64,000 nt of DNA from Burkholderiales bacterium (GTDB lineage: Bacteria; Pseudomonadota; Gammaproteobacteria; Burkholderiales; Ga0077523). The position numbers were made by a program, and so were the translations under genes. The DNA lies in assembly GCA_019747905.1 (NCBI GenBank), contig JAIEQG010000031.1, positions 1-64,000 on the forward strand. Reading direction: 5' to 3'. The notes beneath the pieces were generated by a model. It was given only the letters and a program-made list of their open reading frames with translations. It was not told where the DNA came from and did not search any database. Shown here piece after piece: positions 43,764 through 53,118 of this stretch. Numbering within the stretch: position 1 is the first letter of the stretch; each line of letters starts with the position of its first letter.

Positions 43764-44246
43764 ATGAACGCAACCATAGATCGCGCCGCCAACTCGTACG
43801 CCGAAGTGGACGTCGAGGTCGGGGTCCTGGGTGCCAGCCCGGAAGCGCTGGTCGTGATGCTCTACGACGGCGCGATCAAGGCGATCGGGATCGCCCGCAG
43901 CGACATGCTGCGCAAGGACCACGCCGCCAAGGGCGCCCAGTTGTCGAAGGCCATCGGCATCATCGAGGAAGGGCTGCTCGCGTCGCTCGACCCCGTGGCC
44001 GGCGGCGAGATCGCAGCGAATCTGCAGGCGCTGTACGAGTACATGACGCGGCAACTGATGCTCGCGAACCTGCACAACAGCGTGGAGATCCTGGACGAAG
44101 TGACGCGCCTGCTGCGCGAGTTGAAGGGTGCCTGGGAATCGCTGATCACCATGCAGGCGAGCCGCTCGGCGGTCGCCGACGCCCCGGCAGTGCAAGCGAG
44201 CCAAGCGCCGGCGCCGCGTTCCTCGGCGAGCTACGGCAAGGCCTGA
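43764..44246 (+). CDS. fliS: Flagellin export chaperone FliS
   Basis: A 160-residue all-helical chaperone that binds the flagellin C-terminus and keeps it unpolymerised before export. The ATG at 43764 has a GAGGAGAA ribosome site. 'ASPEALVVMLYDGAIKAIGIA', 'KGAQLSKAIGIIEEGL' and 'NLHNSVEILDEVTRLLRELKGAWE' are typical. The last 25 residues are Ala/Pro-rich and longer than in E. coli. Confidence 0.94.
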   Translation: MNATIDRAANSYAEVDVEVGVLGASPEALVVMLYDGAIKAIGIARSDMLRKDHAAKGAQLSKAIGIIEEGLLASLDPVAGGEIAANLQALYEYMTRQLMLANLHNSVEILDEVTRLLRELKGAWESLITMQASRSAVADAPAVQASQAPAPRSSASYGKA

Positions 44247-44252
44247 TTCCCG

Positions 44253-44579
44253 GTGGAAGCCGCCGAGGTGGTCTCTGTCTGGATCGAGGTGCTCGCACTC
44301 ACCGAGCGCATGCTCGATTGCGCTCGCAAGAGCGACTGGGACGACCTGGTGCGCCTCGAGCAGGAGCGGGCCCGCCTAATCGAGGTGGCCCGTCAGGAGG
44401 AATCCGATCCGGTGAAGGCGCGGCAGCACCGCGACCGCAAGCGCGAACTGATCCAGGCGATCATGACCCGCGACGACGAGATTCGCCTCCTCACTCAGGA
44501 CTGGATGCGCGAGCTGCGCGAGATCCTCGCCAGCGTCAATACCGAACAGCGCCTCAACAAGACCTACTCCCAGCCCTAG
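44253..44579 (+). CDS. fliT: FliT-like flagellar export chaperone
   Basis: A 108-residue helical protein beginning with GTG, 6 bases after fliS. The pattern 'LTERMLDCARKSDWDDLVRLEQERARLIEV' and 'MTRDDEIRLLTQDWMRELREIL' fits FliT, the chaperone for the cap protein FliD and a regulator of FlhDC in enterics. Sequence conservation in this family is low, so position after fliS carries much of the weight. Confidence 0.82.
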   Translation: MEAAEVVSVWIEVLALTERMLDCARKSDWDDLVRLEQERARLIEVARQEESDPVKARQHRDRKRELIQAIMTRDDEIRLLTQDWMRELREILASVNTEQRLNKTYSQP

Positions 44580-44594
44580 TCCGGGCTGAATTGA

Positions 44595-44640
44595 ACGCCC
44601 CCCACGCTCCCTGCGGTCGCTGCCCCCTGAGGGGGGGCGT
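44595..44640. repeat. GC-rich nested palindrome
   Basis: ACGCCCCCC (44595-44603) pairs with GGGGGGCGT (44632-44640), with an inner CCCCC-TGA-GGGGG hairpin (44623-44635). It follows the fliT stop by about 15 bases and probably acts as a terminator; the style (CGCTCCCTGCGGTCGCTGCC between the arms) is like the intergenic palindromes common in Burkholderiales. Confidence 0.6.
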
Positions 44641-44711
44641 CAGTGCCTTGCGATTGACGCAGCTTGCGCCCGCCAGCACACTTTCCGCCGCTGCGAATCC
44701 CGTGGAGCGGC

Positions 44712-45098
44712 ATGGAACCCTTCGTCATTTCCTGGCGCGAGCTGTTGATCGGCTTGATCGCCGTGCTCGGCATTTACGTGGCCGAACTGCTCCTGCTGCT
44801 GCGACTGGGCAACCGCAAGGGCTTGAGGCTATGGCGCCGCGGGGCCGATGCCCACGTGGAGCACTACGCCGTGGCCGCCTTGAAATCCGAGTTGTCGGCG
44901 CTGCGTCAGCAGGTGGGGGCGCTGCGGGCGGAGGTGGACCGCCTGGCGACCGCAGCGAATCCTCCCCAGGCACCCACCCCCTACGGCAAGGCCATCGATC
45001 TCGCCCGCCATGGACGGCCGGCGGCCGATGTGGCCTCGAACACCGGGATCTCGCGCGGCGAGGCCGATCTGATCGTCGCCCTGTACCGACAGCGCTGA
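44712..45098 (+). CDS. DUF2802 membrane protein
   Basis: A 128-residue protein from the ATG at 44712 with a GGAG ribosome site. One N-terminal transmembrane helix ('ELLIGLIAVLGIYVAELLLLLRL', about 8-30), a short basic segment, a helical region 'ALKSELSALRQQVGALRAEVDRL' that should form a coiled coil, and a C-terminal helix-turn-helix-like part 'YGKAIDLARHGRPAADVASNTGISRGEADLIVALYRQ', the DUF2802 core. Function unknown; genes of this family often sit beside flagellar genes in betaproteobacteria, as here. Confidence 0.75.
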   Translation: MEPFVISWRELLIGLIAVLGIYVAELLLLLRLGNRKGLRLWRRGADAHVEHYAVAALKSELSALRQQVGALRAEVDRLATAANPPQAPTPYGKAIDLARHGRPAADVASNTGISRGEADLIVALYRQR

Positions 45099-45129
45099 TG
45101 GCAGCGCCGGCAGCTCCGGCGGCTTGGTA

Positions 45130-46248
45130 ATGGTCGACATCGCGCTCCAGTCACGGATCCTGTCGCTGCTGCGCGACGGCCGTGCAGCGCTGATCGAGGC
45201 CGCACCCGACCGCCCGAGCAGTGCAGCACCGCAATGGCGAGCCGGACAGACGCTCGAAGCCAGGGTCGAAACCAAGCTCGCCGACGGGCGGTCCCTGATC
45301 GACTTGGAGGGAACGCTCTTCCAGGTGCGCCTCCCGGAGCGCCAGGAGACCCAGGTCGGGCAACGCCTGCAACTCACGGTGATCCGGCCAGGGCCTGAGC
45401 CTACGCTGATGCTGCGGGCGCCGGACGCGGAGGCGCCGGCGGAGAGCGCTTCCAGCCGGGTGAGCCTCAGCACCCTGGCGAGCCGGGTAGCGACGATGCT
45501 GAGCGAGGGCAATACCGGCACAGGCAACACCCCTGCGCGTAGCGCAGCCCCGGCACCTCTGCCGCCGATCCTGCCAGCCCCGCCTGCCACCGGCGCCGCA
45601 CTGGCAGCGCCCCTGCGGCAGGCCCTCGAAACGAGCGGCCTGTTCTATGAATCGCATCAAGCCGAGTGGGTCGGCGGCAAGCGCGACCTGGAGGCCTTGC
45701 GCCAGGAACCGCAGGCCCGGATTGCACGGGACGAACAGACCAAGGCCGCCCTGGACCGGACGGACGGAGCGCGGTCGACCGCCCGCCTAGAGGACGAAGC
45801 GGTGACCGCCACCCGCTCGACGACTACCGTGACTACGCGCTCGGACCCCGCGATCGCTGCACCGCCGGCCACGCCGCTCCCGCCCGCCGTGGCCGGTATC
45901 GTCGACCGACAACTGGACGCGATCGCGAACCAGCAGATCGTGTGGCAGGGCCAGGTGTGGCCCGGGCAGACCATGGACTGGCGCGTCGAGGAGCAAGAGG
46001 CGCGCTCCGGCGAAGAGGAGAGTGGTGCCCGCTGGCGGACCGAGCTGCGGCTGCAGCTTCCGGTGCTGGGGGCCATGACAGCCCGGCTGGATCTCAACGG
46101 GGAGCACCTCGCCATTGCGATCGACGCGGGCGGTGGTCCGGTCAGTGTCGCTTCGATGCGTGCCGGTGAAAGCGACCTGCGCGCCATGCTCGAGGCGCGC
46201 GGTCTTGCGCTCGATGCCTTCCGCGTAGCGGACGATGCCGGCACCTGA
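45130..46248 (+). CDS. FliK-like flagellar hook-length control domain protein
   Basis: 372 residues: an N-terminal part with a beta-rich segment (about 35-95), a long Pro/Ala/Thr-rich linker (about 100-250) and a C-terminal Flg_hook-type domain ('LRLQLPVLGAMTARLDLNGEHLAIAIDAGG...ESDLRAMLEARGLALDAFRV', about 300-365), which in FliK contacts FlhB. It directly precedes and overlaps by 14 bases a gene for an FlhB C-terminal-like domain, so the pair mimics the FliK-FlhB contact that switches export specificity. It may be an accessory FliK rather than the main one. Confidence 0.72.
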   Translation: MVDIALQSRILSLLRDGRAALIEAAPDRPSSAAPQWRAGQTLEARVETKLADGRSLIDLEGTLFQVRLPERQETQVGQRLQLTVIRPGPEPTLMLRAPDAEAPAESASSRVSLSTLASRVATMLSEGNTGTGNTPARSAAPAPLPPILPAPPATGAALAAPLRQALETSGLFYESHQAEWVGGKRDLEALRQEPQARIARDEQTKAALDRTDGARSTARLEDEAVTATRSTTTVTTRSDPAIAAPPATPLPPAVAGIVDRQLDAIANQQIVWQGQVWPGQTMDWRVEEQEARSGEEESGARWRTELRLQLPVLGAMTARLDLNGEHLAIAIDAGGGPVSVASMRAGESDLRAMLEARGLALDAFRVADDAGT

Positions 46249-46531
46249 TCCGCAGTCCGTCGCCGTCGCGCTCGCCTATGAATCGGCCGACGGTGCACCG
46301 CGCGTCGTCGCCAAGGGGCGGGGCCTGCTCGCCCAGGCCATCATGGACAAGGCCCGCGAAGCCGGCGTGTTCGTCCACGAATCCCCCGAACTGGTGGCGC
46401 TGCTGATGCAGGTGGACCTCGATTCGCGTATTCCACCGCAACTCTATGTCGCGGTGGCCGAGCTGCTGGCGTGGATCTATCGCCTCGAGCGTGGCGAACC
46501 CGTGGGGCTCACGCCTCCAACTCGTGAATGA
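46235..46531 (+). CDS. Soluble FlhB C-terminal homologue (FlhX-like)
   Basis: A 98-residue stand-alone homologue of the FlhB cytosolic domain. 'VAVALAYESADGAPRVVAKGRGLLAQAIMDKAREAGVFVHESPELVALL' matches FlhB just after its cleavage site, but the NPTH autocleavage motif is replaced by DPQS and there are no membrane helices. Such orphan proteins can partly stand in for the FlhB C-terminal fragment in some species. The gene overlaps the FliK-like gene upstream, and its 3' end overlaps convergent glnD by 23 bases. Confidence 0.82.
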   Translation: MPAPDPQSVAVALAYESADGAPRVVAKGRGLLAQAIMDKAREAGVFVHESPELVALLMQVDLDSRIPPQLYVAVAELLAWIYRLERGEPVGLTPPTRE

Positions 46532-49097
46532 GGTCCGCCTCGAGCTTCACCACCTTGCGCTGATCCTGCAGTGCCTCGCCGCTCAGGAGGAACGTGTCCT
46601 CGGCGCGGGCCCCCAGCGTGTTGATCTTCGCGTTCTGCACGCTGATGCCGTACTGGGCGAGTATCCGGGCCACCCGGAACAGCAAGCCGGGACGATCGCC
46701 CGCGATCAGCGACAGGTAGTGGAAGCGGCCGCGTTCGTCGGGCCGGATGACCACTTCGGGTGTGATCGGGAACGCCTTCAATTGCCGCGACACTCGTCCG
46801 CGTGCGGGCGCGTCGAGGGGCGCGTTTGCCGTCAGCTTCTCGGCGAGTTCGTGCTCGATGTAGCTGATGAGATCGCGATAGTGGGAGCGCGTGTCGCTCG
46901 GGTCCATCACCTGGAAGCTGTCGAGCGCCCATCCATGGCGTGTGGTGTGCACCTTCGCCTCGACGATGCTGAAGCTGATCTTCTCGAAGAAGCTGCAGAT
47001 CTGCGCGAACAGGTTGTTGCGATCGGGGCAGTAGATCATCACCTGCAGCCCTTCGCCGATGGGTGACAGGCGCGCCTTCACCACCGGCACCTTGGTGTCC
47101 ACGCGATAGTTGAGCAGGCGCGTGTGCCACGCGACCTCCTGCGCATCGTGCTGCAGGAAATAGCTGTCGCTCAACTGGCTCCAGAGCGACATCTCGACAC
47201 CTTCGGGCAACGCGTACGCGCGGAGCTTCGCCAGTACCTCGTTCTTGGTGTGCTGCACCGAGCCCTCGATCGGTGCCGGCGAGCCACCCAGGCAGCGCTG
47301 CGTCGCGCGGAAGAGGTCCTCGAGCAGTTTCGCCTTCCACGCGTTCCAGACCTTCGGGCTGGTGCCGCGGATATCCGCAACCGTCAGCAGGTAGAGCGCT
47401 ACCAGGCGCCGGTCGTCGCCGACGAGCCGGGCGAAGTCGCGGATCACCTCGGGATCGGCGAGGTCGCGCTTCTGCGCGGTGGAGGACATGGTGAGGTGGT
47501 ATTGCACCAGCCAGCCCACCAGTTCGGTGTCCTCGGCCGACAGGCCGTGCGCCTTGCAGAAGCGGATCGCGTCGTGCTTGCCCAGCTCCGAATGGTCACC
47601 GCCACGGCCCTTGGCGATGTCGTGGAAGAGGGCGGCGAGGTAGAGCACTTCGCGCCGGTCGAAACCGCTCATCAACCGCGAGCACAGCGGATACTCGTGC
47701 GCCATTTCGGGGATGGCGAACCGGCGCATGTTGCGCACGACCATCAGGATGTGCTCGTCCACGGTGTAGACGTGGAAGAGGTCGTGCTGCATGCGCCCGA
47801 CGATGCGTCCGAACGCCGGCACGTAGAGGCCGAGCAAGCCGTGCTTGTTCAGGCGTCGCAGCGTGTGCGTGAGCCCCGCAGGTTCACGCAGGATCTCCAT
47901 GAACAAGGCGCGATTGCGCGGATCGTGGCGGAACGCCGCGTTGATCTGGCGCCGCGCATGCCATAGCGCGCGCAGGGTCTTGGCGCCAAGCCCCTTAACT
48001 TCCGGATGGCGCTGCCACAGCAGGAACGTCTCCAGGATCGCATGCGGCTGGCGCTCGTACAGATCGGCGCGGCGTGCTTCGAGGAGCTGGTTGCGAACCT
48101 CGAAGCGCGACGTGAGCTCGAAGGTTCCAGTCTCGGGCGGGGGCAGGATGCGGGTGCGCAGGTTGGCGAGCACGATAGAGCTCAACTGCAACACCGCCTT
48201 CGCGGTTCGGTAGAAGCGCTGCATGAGCTGCTCGCTCGCGCGCCGGGCGGGCGTGTCGACGAACCCCAAATCGCGCGCCAATCGGCTCTGGTGATCGAAC
48301 AGCAGGCGGTCTTCGCGGCGGTTGGCCATGAAGTGCAGCCGTACGCGCAGCGCCTGGAGCGTGCCCTCATGGCGCGCCAGTCGTGCCGCTTCCTGCTCGG
48401 TGATGATCCCGTGCTGGGTGAGATCGCGCCACGACTCGCCCAGGCCGCAGGCTCGCGTGATCCACAGGATCACCTGCAAGTCGCGCAGGCCCCCCGGGTT
48501 CTCCTTGATGTTCGGCTCGAGGCTGTACGCGACGTCATTGAACCGTTGGTGGCGCTGCTGCTGCTCGAGCAGCTTGGCTTCGCAGAAAGCCTTGTCGTCC
48601 ATCGCGTTCGCACACGCCTCGCGAAACCGCTCGAACAGCTCGGTGTCACCTCGGAGCAGGCGCGCTTCCAGGAGGTTGGTCTGCACCGAAACATCCTGCT
48701 TGAGCTGGTCAACGCATTCTTCGATGGTGCGCGTGCTGTGGCCGACCTCCATGCCGATATCCCACAGCGTGCCGACGAACTCCTCGATCTGGCGGTTACC
48801 CTCGCCAGCCTGTGCGGCCGGCAGCAACACCAGGATGTCGACGTCGGAGTAGGGAAACATCAGGCCACGGCCGTAACCCCCGACCGCGATCAGCGCCAGA
48901 CCGTCGGGCATCGCGAGCGTGTTCCAAACGTCTGCGAGTACCCGATCGGTCAGCTCGCGCTGGTGCACGAGCACTGCATGGGGATGCCCGCGCTCGAGAA
49001 ACTGCTGCTGGAGCCGGGCGCGCCCGTCCTTGAGCTCCTGCTTCCAGCGCGCCCGCGCCTCGGCGGGGCGGCGGACCGGCGCGTCCGCGACGTCCAT
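46509..49097 (-). CDS. glnD: Bifunctional uridylyltransferase/uridylyl-removing enzyme
   Basis: Senses glutamine and adds or removes UMP on PII proteins to control nitrogen metabolism. 862 residues: nucleotidyltransferase domain with 'GGYGRGLMFPYSDVDILVLLP' (about 72-92), a helical GlnD linker, an HD hydrolase domain with 'LAALFHDIAKGRGGDHSELG' (about 485-505), and two C-terminal ACT domains (about 675-750 and 790-860) that bind glutamine. It lies 13 bases after map on the same strand, the usual map-glnD order. Confidence 0.96.
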   Translation of the reverse strand: MDVADAPVRRPAEARARWKQELKDGRARLQQQFLERGHPHAVLVHQRELTDRVLADVWNTLAMPDGLALIAVGGYGRGLMFPYSDVDILVLLPAAQAGEGNRQIEEFVGTLWDIGMEVGHSTRTIEECVDQLKQDVSVQTNLLEARLLRGDTELFERFREACANAMDDKAFCEAKLLEQQQRHQRFNDVAYSLEPNIKENPGGLRDLQVILWITRACGLGESWRDLTQHGIITEQEAARLARHEGTLQALRVRLHFMANRREDRLLFDHQSRLARDLGFVDTPARRASEQLMQRFYRTAKAVLQLSSIVLANLRTRILPPPETGTFELTSRFEVRNQLLEARRADLYERQPHAILETFLLWQRHPEVKGLGAKTLRALWHARRQINAAFRHDPRNRALFMEILREPAGLTHTLRRLNKHGLLGLYVPAFGRIVGRMQHDLFHVYTVDEHILMVVRNMRRFAIPEMAHEYPLCSRLMSGFDRREVLYLAALFHDIAKGRGGDHSELGKHDAIRFCKAHGLSAEDTELVGWLVQYHLTMSSTAQKRDLADPEVIRDFARLVGDDRRLVALYLLTVADIRGTSPKVWNAWKAKLLEDLFRATQRCLGGSPAPIEGSVQHTKNEVLAKLRAYALPEGVEMSLWSQLSDSYFLQHDAQEVAWHTRLLNYRVDTKVPVVKARLSPIGEGLQVMIYCPDRNNLFAQICSFFEKISFSIVEAKVHTTRHGWALDSFQVMDPSDTRSHYRDLISYIEHELAEKLTANAPLDAPARGRVSRQLKAFPITPEVVIRPDERGRFHYLSLIAGDRPGLLFRVARILAQYGISVQNAKINTLGARAEDTFLLSGEALQDQRKVVKLEADLIHELEA

Positions 49098-49110
49098 GGA
49101 CTAAGGCGCC

Positions 49111-49905
49111 CTAGGGCTGCGGCGGCTGGGGCGCGCCGGCAGAGAGCGTCAGGACTTCGAAGCCTTCGGGGGTCACGAGCACCGTGTGCTCCCATTGCGC
49201 CGACAGGCTGTGGTCCTTGGTCACCACGGTCCAGCCATCGGCGAGTTGGCGGATGCCGGGTCGGCCGGCATTGATCATCGGTTCGATGGTGAACGTCATG
49301 CCGGCCTGCAACTTGAGGCCGGTGCCGCTGCGCCCGTAGTGCAGCACCTGCGGTTCCTCGTGGAACTTGCGCCCGATGCCGTGCCCGCAGAATTCGCGCA
49401 CGACCGAATAGCCGGAGCCTTCCGCGTGGACCTGGATCACGTGACCGATGTCGCCCAGGTGCGCCCCGGGACGCACGGACCGGATACCGCGCCACATGCA
49501 GTCGAACGTCACGTCGCACAGGCGGCGCGCCTGGATCGACGGTTCCCCGACGTAGAACATGCGACTCGTGTCGCCGTGATAGCCGTCCTTGATGATGGTC
49601 ACGTCGACGTTGACGACGTCACCGGCCTTCAGGCGCTTGTCGCTCGGAATGCCGTGGCAGACCACGTGATTGACGGATGTGCAGATGCTCTTCGGAAACG
49701 GCTGGTAGCCCGGCGGCGCATAGTTGAGCGGGGCCGGCACCGCACCTTGCTCCTGCACGATGTAGTCATGACACAGGCGATCCAGCTCGTCGGTGGTCAC
49801 TCCCGGCTTCACGTGCGGCTCGATGAAGTCGAGCACCTCCGCCGCGAGGCGACCGGCCACGCGCATCTTCTCGATGTCTTCGGGGGACTTGATGGTTACC
49901 GACAT
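49111..49905 (-). CDS. map: Methionine aminopeptidase, type I
   Basis: Removes the initiator methionine. 264 residues, type Ia without N-terminal extension. The metal ligands are visible: Asp in 'NVDVTIIKDGYHGDTSRMF' (two), His in 'GHGIGRKFHEEPQVLHYG', Glu in 'MTFTIEPMI' and a C-terminal Glu in 'QWEHTVLV', plus the substrate His of 'NHVVCHGIPS'. In most betaproteobacteria map is divergent from rpsB; here the other side holds no rpsB, which marks the island edge. Confidence 0.95.
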   Translation of the reverse strand: MSVTIKSPEDIEKMRVAGRLAAEVLDFIEPHVKPGVTTDELDRLCHDYIVQEQGAVPAPLNYAPPGYQPFPKSICTSVNHVVCHGIPSDKRLKAGDVVNVDVTIIKDGYHGDTSRMFYVGEPSIQARRLCDVTFDCMWRGIRSVRPGAHLGDIGHVIQVHAEGSGYSVVREFCGHGIGRKFHEEPQVLHYGRSGTGLKLQAGMTFTIEPMINAGRPGIRQLADGWTVVTKDHSLSAQWEHTVLVTPEGFEVLTLSAGAPQPPQP

Positions 49906-50342
49906 AATGTTTCAAACGCGATGCCCGCAAGGTTCTGCGGCAAACAAGACCGCGCCGGCGCTACGGACGCCGAGCAGCGCAGGGCGAAGCCCCGATCGGC
50001 ACGCGCGGTCGATACGATACCTTGAACAGTGCGTGCAAGCTGGCTGACCGAGCTTCACCTTGACGGGTCGGCAGCCTTGAAAGTCTAGCGCATTTTCAGG
50101 CCCCTCCCCAAGAGCGCATCCGGCAAACCACCCGAGACCCGGATTCCCTACTGAAGTCCGGGCGACCCGTACGGACGATCCGCTGTTCACTTGCCGGAAA
50201 TTTGGCAGCGTACCAGGCGAGGGGATCGAGATTCTCGACGGGCACTGGACTCCGCCCTCCTGCATGGAGGGCCGGCGACTCCCCCCAATTAATGAATGCG
50301 CCTCATAGGTCCATGCAGATTGTCCGGACTAATTGATCCGAG
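49906..50342. other. Island edge without a gene
   Basis: 437 bases upstream of map with no convincing coding frame or RNA. The map promoter must lie in the left part. Ribosomal protein gene rpsB, expected here from synteny, is absent. I see no integrase site or clear direct repeat. Confidence 0.5.
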
Positions 50343-50585
50343 TTGACGTCTGTGAACCAGGCCGAAACTGATCGCCTGTGGAATGCGATCGTGCAGAACG
50401 GCGGACAGGAAAGCGCTTGCGGATGGTGCAAGGACAAATGGGGCCTCAACTCGCAGATCACGCCGCGTGCTCTCAGCGACGCGATATCCGACCCCGACCG
50501 CGCGGCAGCCGAGCGAGCGTTCGAGGCGATGATGACGATGGGCAAGATCGACATCGCCGTGATCGAGGCGTCAAGACGAGGCTGA
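50343..50585 (+). pseudogene. 3' fragment of a PhnB/VOC-family protein gene
   Basis: About 80 codons matching only the C-terminal end of the VOC-fold '3-demethylubiquinone-9 3-methyltransferase' (PhnB-like) proteins: 'DRLWNAIVQNGGQESACGWCKDKWGLNSQITP' and the ending 'AFEAMMTMGKIDIAVIEAS'. Full proteins are about 140-160 residues, so the first half is gone. The sequence before it (TTGATCCGAG...) shows no coding continuity. It is a truncated remnant. Confidence 0.7.
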
Positions 50586-50875
50586 CGACCGCCGGTAAGG
50601 CGTGATTTCGTGAATGGCGGAACCTCGACCGTATTGACGCCTGCCATCAAATTGCCAATCCACGAAGGTTCTGTGATGCAGCGTCTGCCGCCATTCGGGA
50701 GGCAACATACTTTGGCAAGCTTCCTCCGGGTGGTATACCGTCGGCTCTATCGACTACAGCCGTGGCGCATCCAAGCTCCTAACACGCGTCAGTGGCGCGG
50801 GGCTATCGCGGGGATCTCTTGAGGACCAATCAAGTACGTCGAACCACCACGAGGAATACCAGGAGAACTAGACCG

Positions 50876-51223
50876 ATGAAGCTAACCACCGTACTCGCCG
50901 CTGCCCAGTTGGTGAACGACACGCTCCGCAAGGAGACTGGTGCGCGAGAACTCTCCACGACAGCAGTCGGCGCATTCCTCTGCGTAGCAATGGATGAAGG
51001 GACCTCCATGCAGGGAATCGAGAAGTCACTCGGAATCACGCAGTCAGCCGTGAGCCGCAACGTACAGTCGCTCGGTGGAGGGCGCCCCGATAGCCCCGGG
51101 GCCGGTCTTCTGACCATCGAAGTGAACCCCTACGACCAGCGACAGAAGATCGTGAAACTATCCTCCCATGGTCGCAAAGTCCTGGGGACCATCCAGCGAA
51201 TCATCGACGGGTGGCGTGCATGA
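50876..51223 (+). CDS. MarR-like winged-helix DNA-binding protein
   Basis: A 115-residue protein with an AGGAG ribosome site before the ATG at 50876. The sequence follows a MarR plan: 'STTAVGAFLCVAMDEGTSMQGIEKSLGITQSAVSRNVQSLG' is helix-turn-helix, followed by a wing segment ('LLTIEVNPYDQRQKIVKLSSHGRKVLGTI'). Small proteins of this kind occur in prophages and mobile elements. No adjacent partner is evident, so the target is unknown. The preceding gap (50586-50875) holds nothing else I can support. Confidence 0.65.
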   Translation: MKLTTVLAAAQLVNDTLRKETGARELSTTAVGAFLCVAMDEGTSMQGIEKSLGITQSAVSRNVQSLGGGRPDSPGAGLLTIEVNPYDQRQKIVKLSSHGRKVLGTIQRIIDGWRA

Positions 51224-51651
51224 GCCGACTATACGAATGCAAGGGCATCTGGTGATGCAAGGACCGGGACCTCGAGGGAGCCTTAGATCTTCGCGCACGC
51301 GTACCAAGTCGGTCGCCCACAAATTTACAAGGCCCGTGAACTCGCGCTGATGTGAGTGGCCCTTGTGACAGCACCAGAAGGCCTACGACTCTCGACGAGG
51401 CCGTTAGACTAGAATGCTCTCCGCAGGAGAGGACAATCGCCACGAGCCCGAGATTGGCCCCTGGATAGCACCAACGCAGAACACCCGTCAGCCTCGTCTT
51501 GCACCAGCAACCATACACGCCGGCCCAACTCTCGGGCCGCTGCAGCCATCTCCAAGTCGACAAGTTCCCCTCAATTCATCTTGAGGGAAGGCGAAGGCTG
51601 AGCAACTGCCGCCGTGGCACAGATGACACACAGGAATGCAGGTTCGCATAA
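51224..51651. other. Gene-free stretch
   Basis: 428 bases with no open frame that looks coding on either strand and no clear RNA or repeat. It is part of the scarred left end of the island. Confidence 0.5.
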
Positions 51652-52032
51652 GTGTGCCTTAGGTGTGTCGCGAATGAGGCGGGTGAAATGGGCACAACGC
51701 GTTGCAACCCATTAAGCAGTTGGCTCGCCGGAGTCGGCGAAGATGCGAACTACGAATACTCGATTCCGCTACTCCACGCTACGCCAGGGACGCCTAAAAT
51801 CCGTAAGCGCGACCGGGATCGCGCTGAGGCAATATGCCTAGCCGGAGGTCCCAAGCCGTCTCTCCGGGAGCGGGCCGTGGCGCTAGCACTCGAACGCGGT
51901 GTGGTTCGGACGCGCGACTTGACCGATATCGGTGTACCTCGCTGCTATTTAGCTCGGATGTGTGACGAGGGCCTGCTCGTGAAGGTCAGTTACGGCCTTT
52001 ATCGCGCGGGCGAACAACGGCACGCGGCGTGA
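51652..52032 (+). pseudogene. AbiEi-type antitoxin N-terminal domain fragment
   Basis: The last 60 or so codons of this 126-codon frame read 'RERAVALALERGVVRTRDLTDIGVPRCYLARMCDEGLLVKVSYGLYRAGE', the winged-helix domain found at the N-terminus of AbiEi-family antitoxins. The rest of an antitoxin and the AbiEii toxin are missing, and the first 60 codons look unlike protein. The frame stops at 52032 just after the domain. It is either a truncated antitoxin or a small stand-alone regulator; truncation is more likely given the neighbours. Confidence 0.5.
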
Positions 52033-52152
52033 ATACAGGATGTGAAGGCTAGACGTCATACGAGATCGGTAGGCCCGCCCTTGGAGGATCAGTGGTCGGC
52101 AGCCCCAACGCAAGATCGCTGCTTCACACTGGAGCGGTAATCGCGGTTGCCA

Positions 52153-53114
52153 TCAAGCCGCTGGTTTGGCGGACAGCCGTGGAATCCAGCGCACATAGAC
52201 GAGCTCGCTCGCCAGCTCGATCACCGTCTGGGTGACGACTACGGCGGGAACAAGCGGTACCCCGCCCGGAACGGCAAAGGCGAGCGGGAGGATCACAAGC
52301 GAGTTACGCGTGGCGGCGCTGAACGCCACAGCCCGCGTGCCGCCAGCGTCGAGGCCGCTGGCGCGCGCGACCATCCAGCCGAGCATCGGCGCCACGACGG
52401 CATAGGCCAGGTAGATCGGCGCCGCGGTCAACGCCGCACCCGCGGCCCCTCCGATCTGCGGCGTGACGGCTGCAAGGACGAGGAAGAGCACGAGGGCCGT
52501 TGCCGGCACCGGCAGCAGGCGAGCGCCATCGAGGCGCGCTTGCCGGTCGCCGTCCGGGCCGCCCATAGCTGCAAGGCTGCGGCAAGCAGCAGCGGCGCGG
52601 CGATCAGCCACAAGAACGCATGGATGAAAGGCTCTGGATTGACGAGACCGGAGGCGTCGCCGCCGAGCAGCACGCGCAGATAGATCGGCAGCAGCGCCAT
52701 TTGCAACAAGAGGAGCACCGGGTTTCTGCCAGCGGGCGTGGCGTCCCCGCGCCCGAGATGCGTGAACGTCACCAGATAGTCGACGCACGGGGTCAGCAGC
52801 ACGAACAGGACTGCCAACCGCAGCATCGGCTCGTCGGGCAGGAACTGCCCCAGGATTGCCGTCAGCAGCGGCATGACCAGGAAGTTGGTCGCAAGCAGCG
52901 TGCTGAGGAAGCGCGTGTTCCGCAGCGCTGATCCGAGTTCCGCCAAAGGCACCTGGAGGAAAGTGACGAACAGCATGAACGCCAGAGCTGGATTGGTCGC
53001 AGCTTCGAGCGCCTCCGCGTTCGTCATGCCGAAGCCGGCGAACGCCCCAACGGCGATGGCCGCCAGGTAGAGTGCGATCTGCCGCTCCTCGAGCGCCGCT
53101 CGAACCCGCTCCAC
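52153..53114 (-). pseudogene. Arsenite/bile-acid-type permease, frameshifted
   Basis: Two overlapping frames together encode one protein of about 320 residues of the BASS/ACR3-like 'arsenic resistance protein' group. The first half (53114 to about 52540: 'MERVRAALEERQIALYLAAIAVGAFAGFG', 'FVLLTPCVDYLVTFTHLGRGDA') is in one frame; the second half (about 52515 to 52153: 'LLPVPATALVLFLVLAAVTPQIGG', 'AFSAATRNSLVILPLAFAVPGG') is in another. The shift falls at about 52515-52540 and equals loss of one base. Hydrophobic segments are continuous across both parts, nine or ten in all. It is a recent pseudogene or a sequencing error. Confidence 0.75.
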
Positions 53115-53118
53115 TCAT

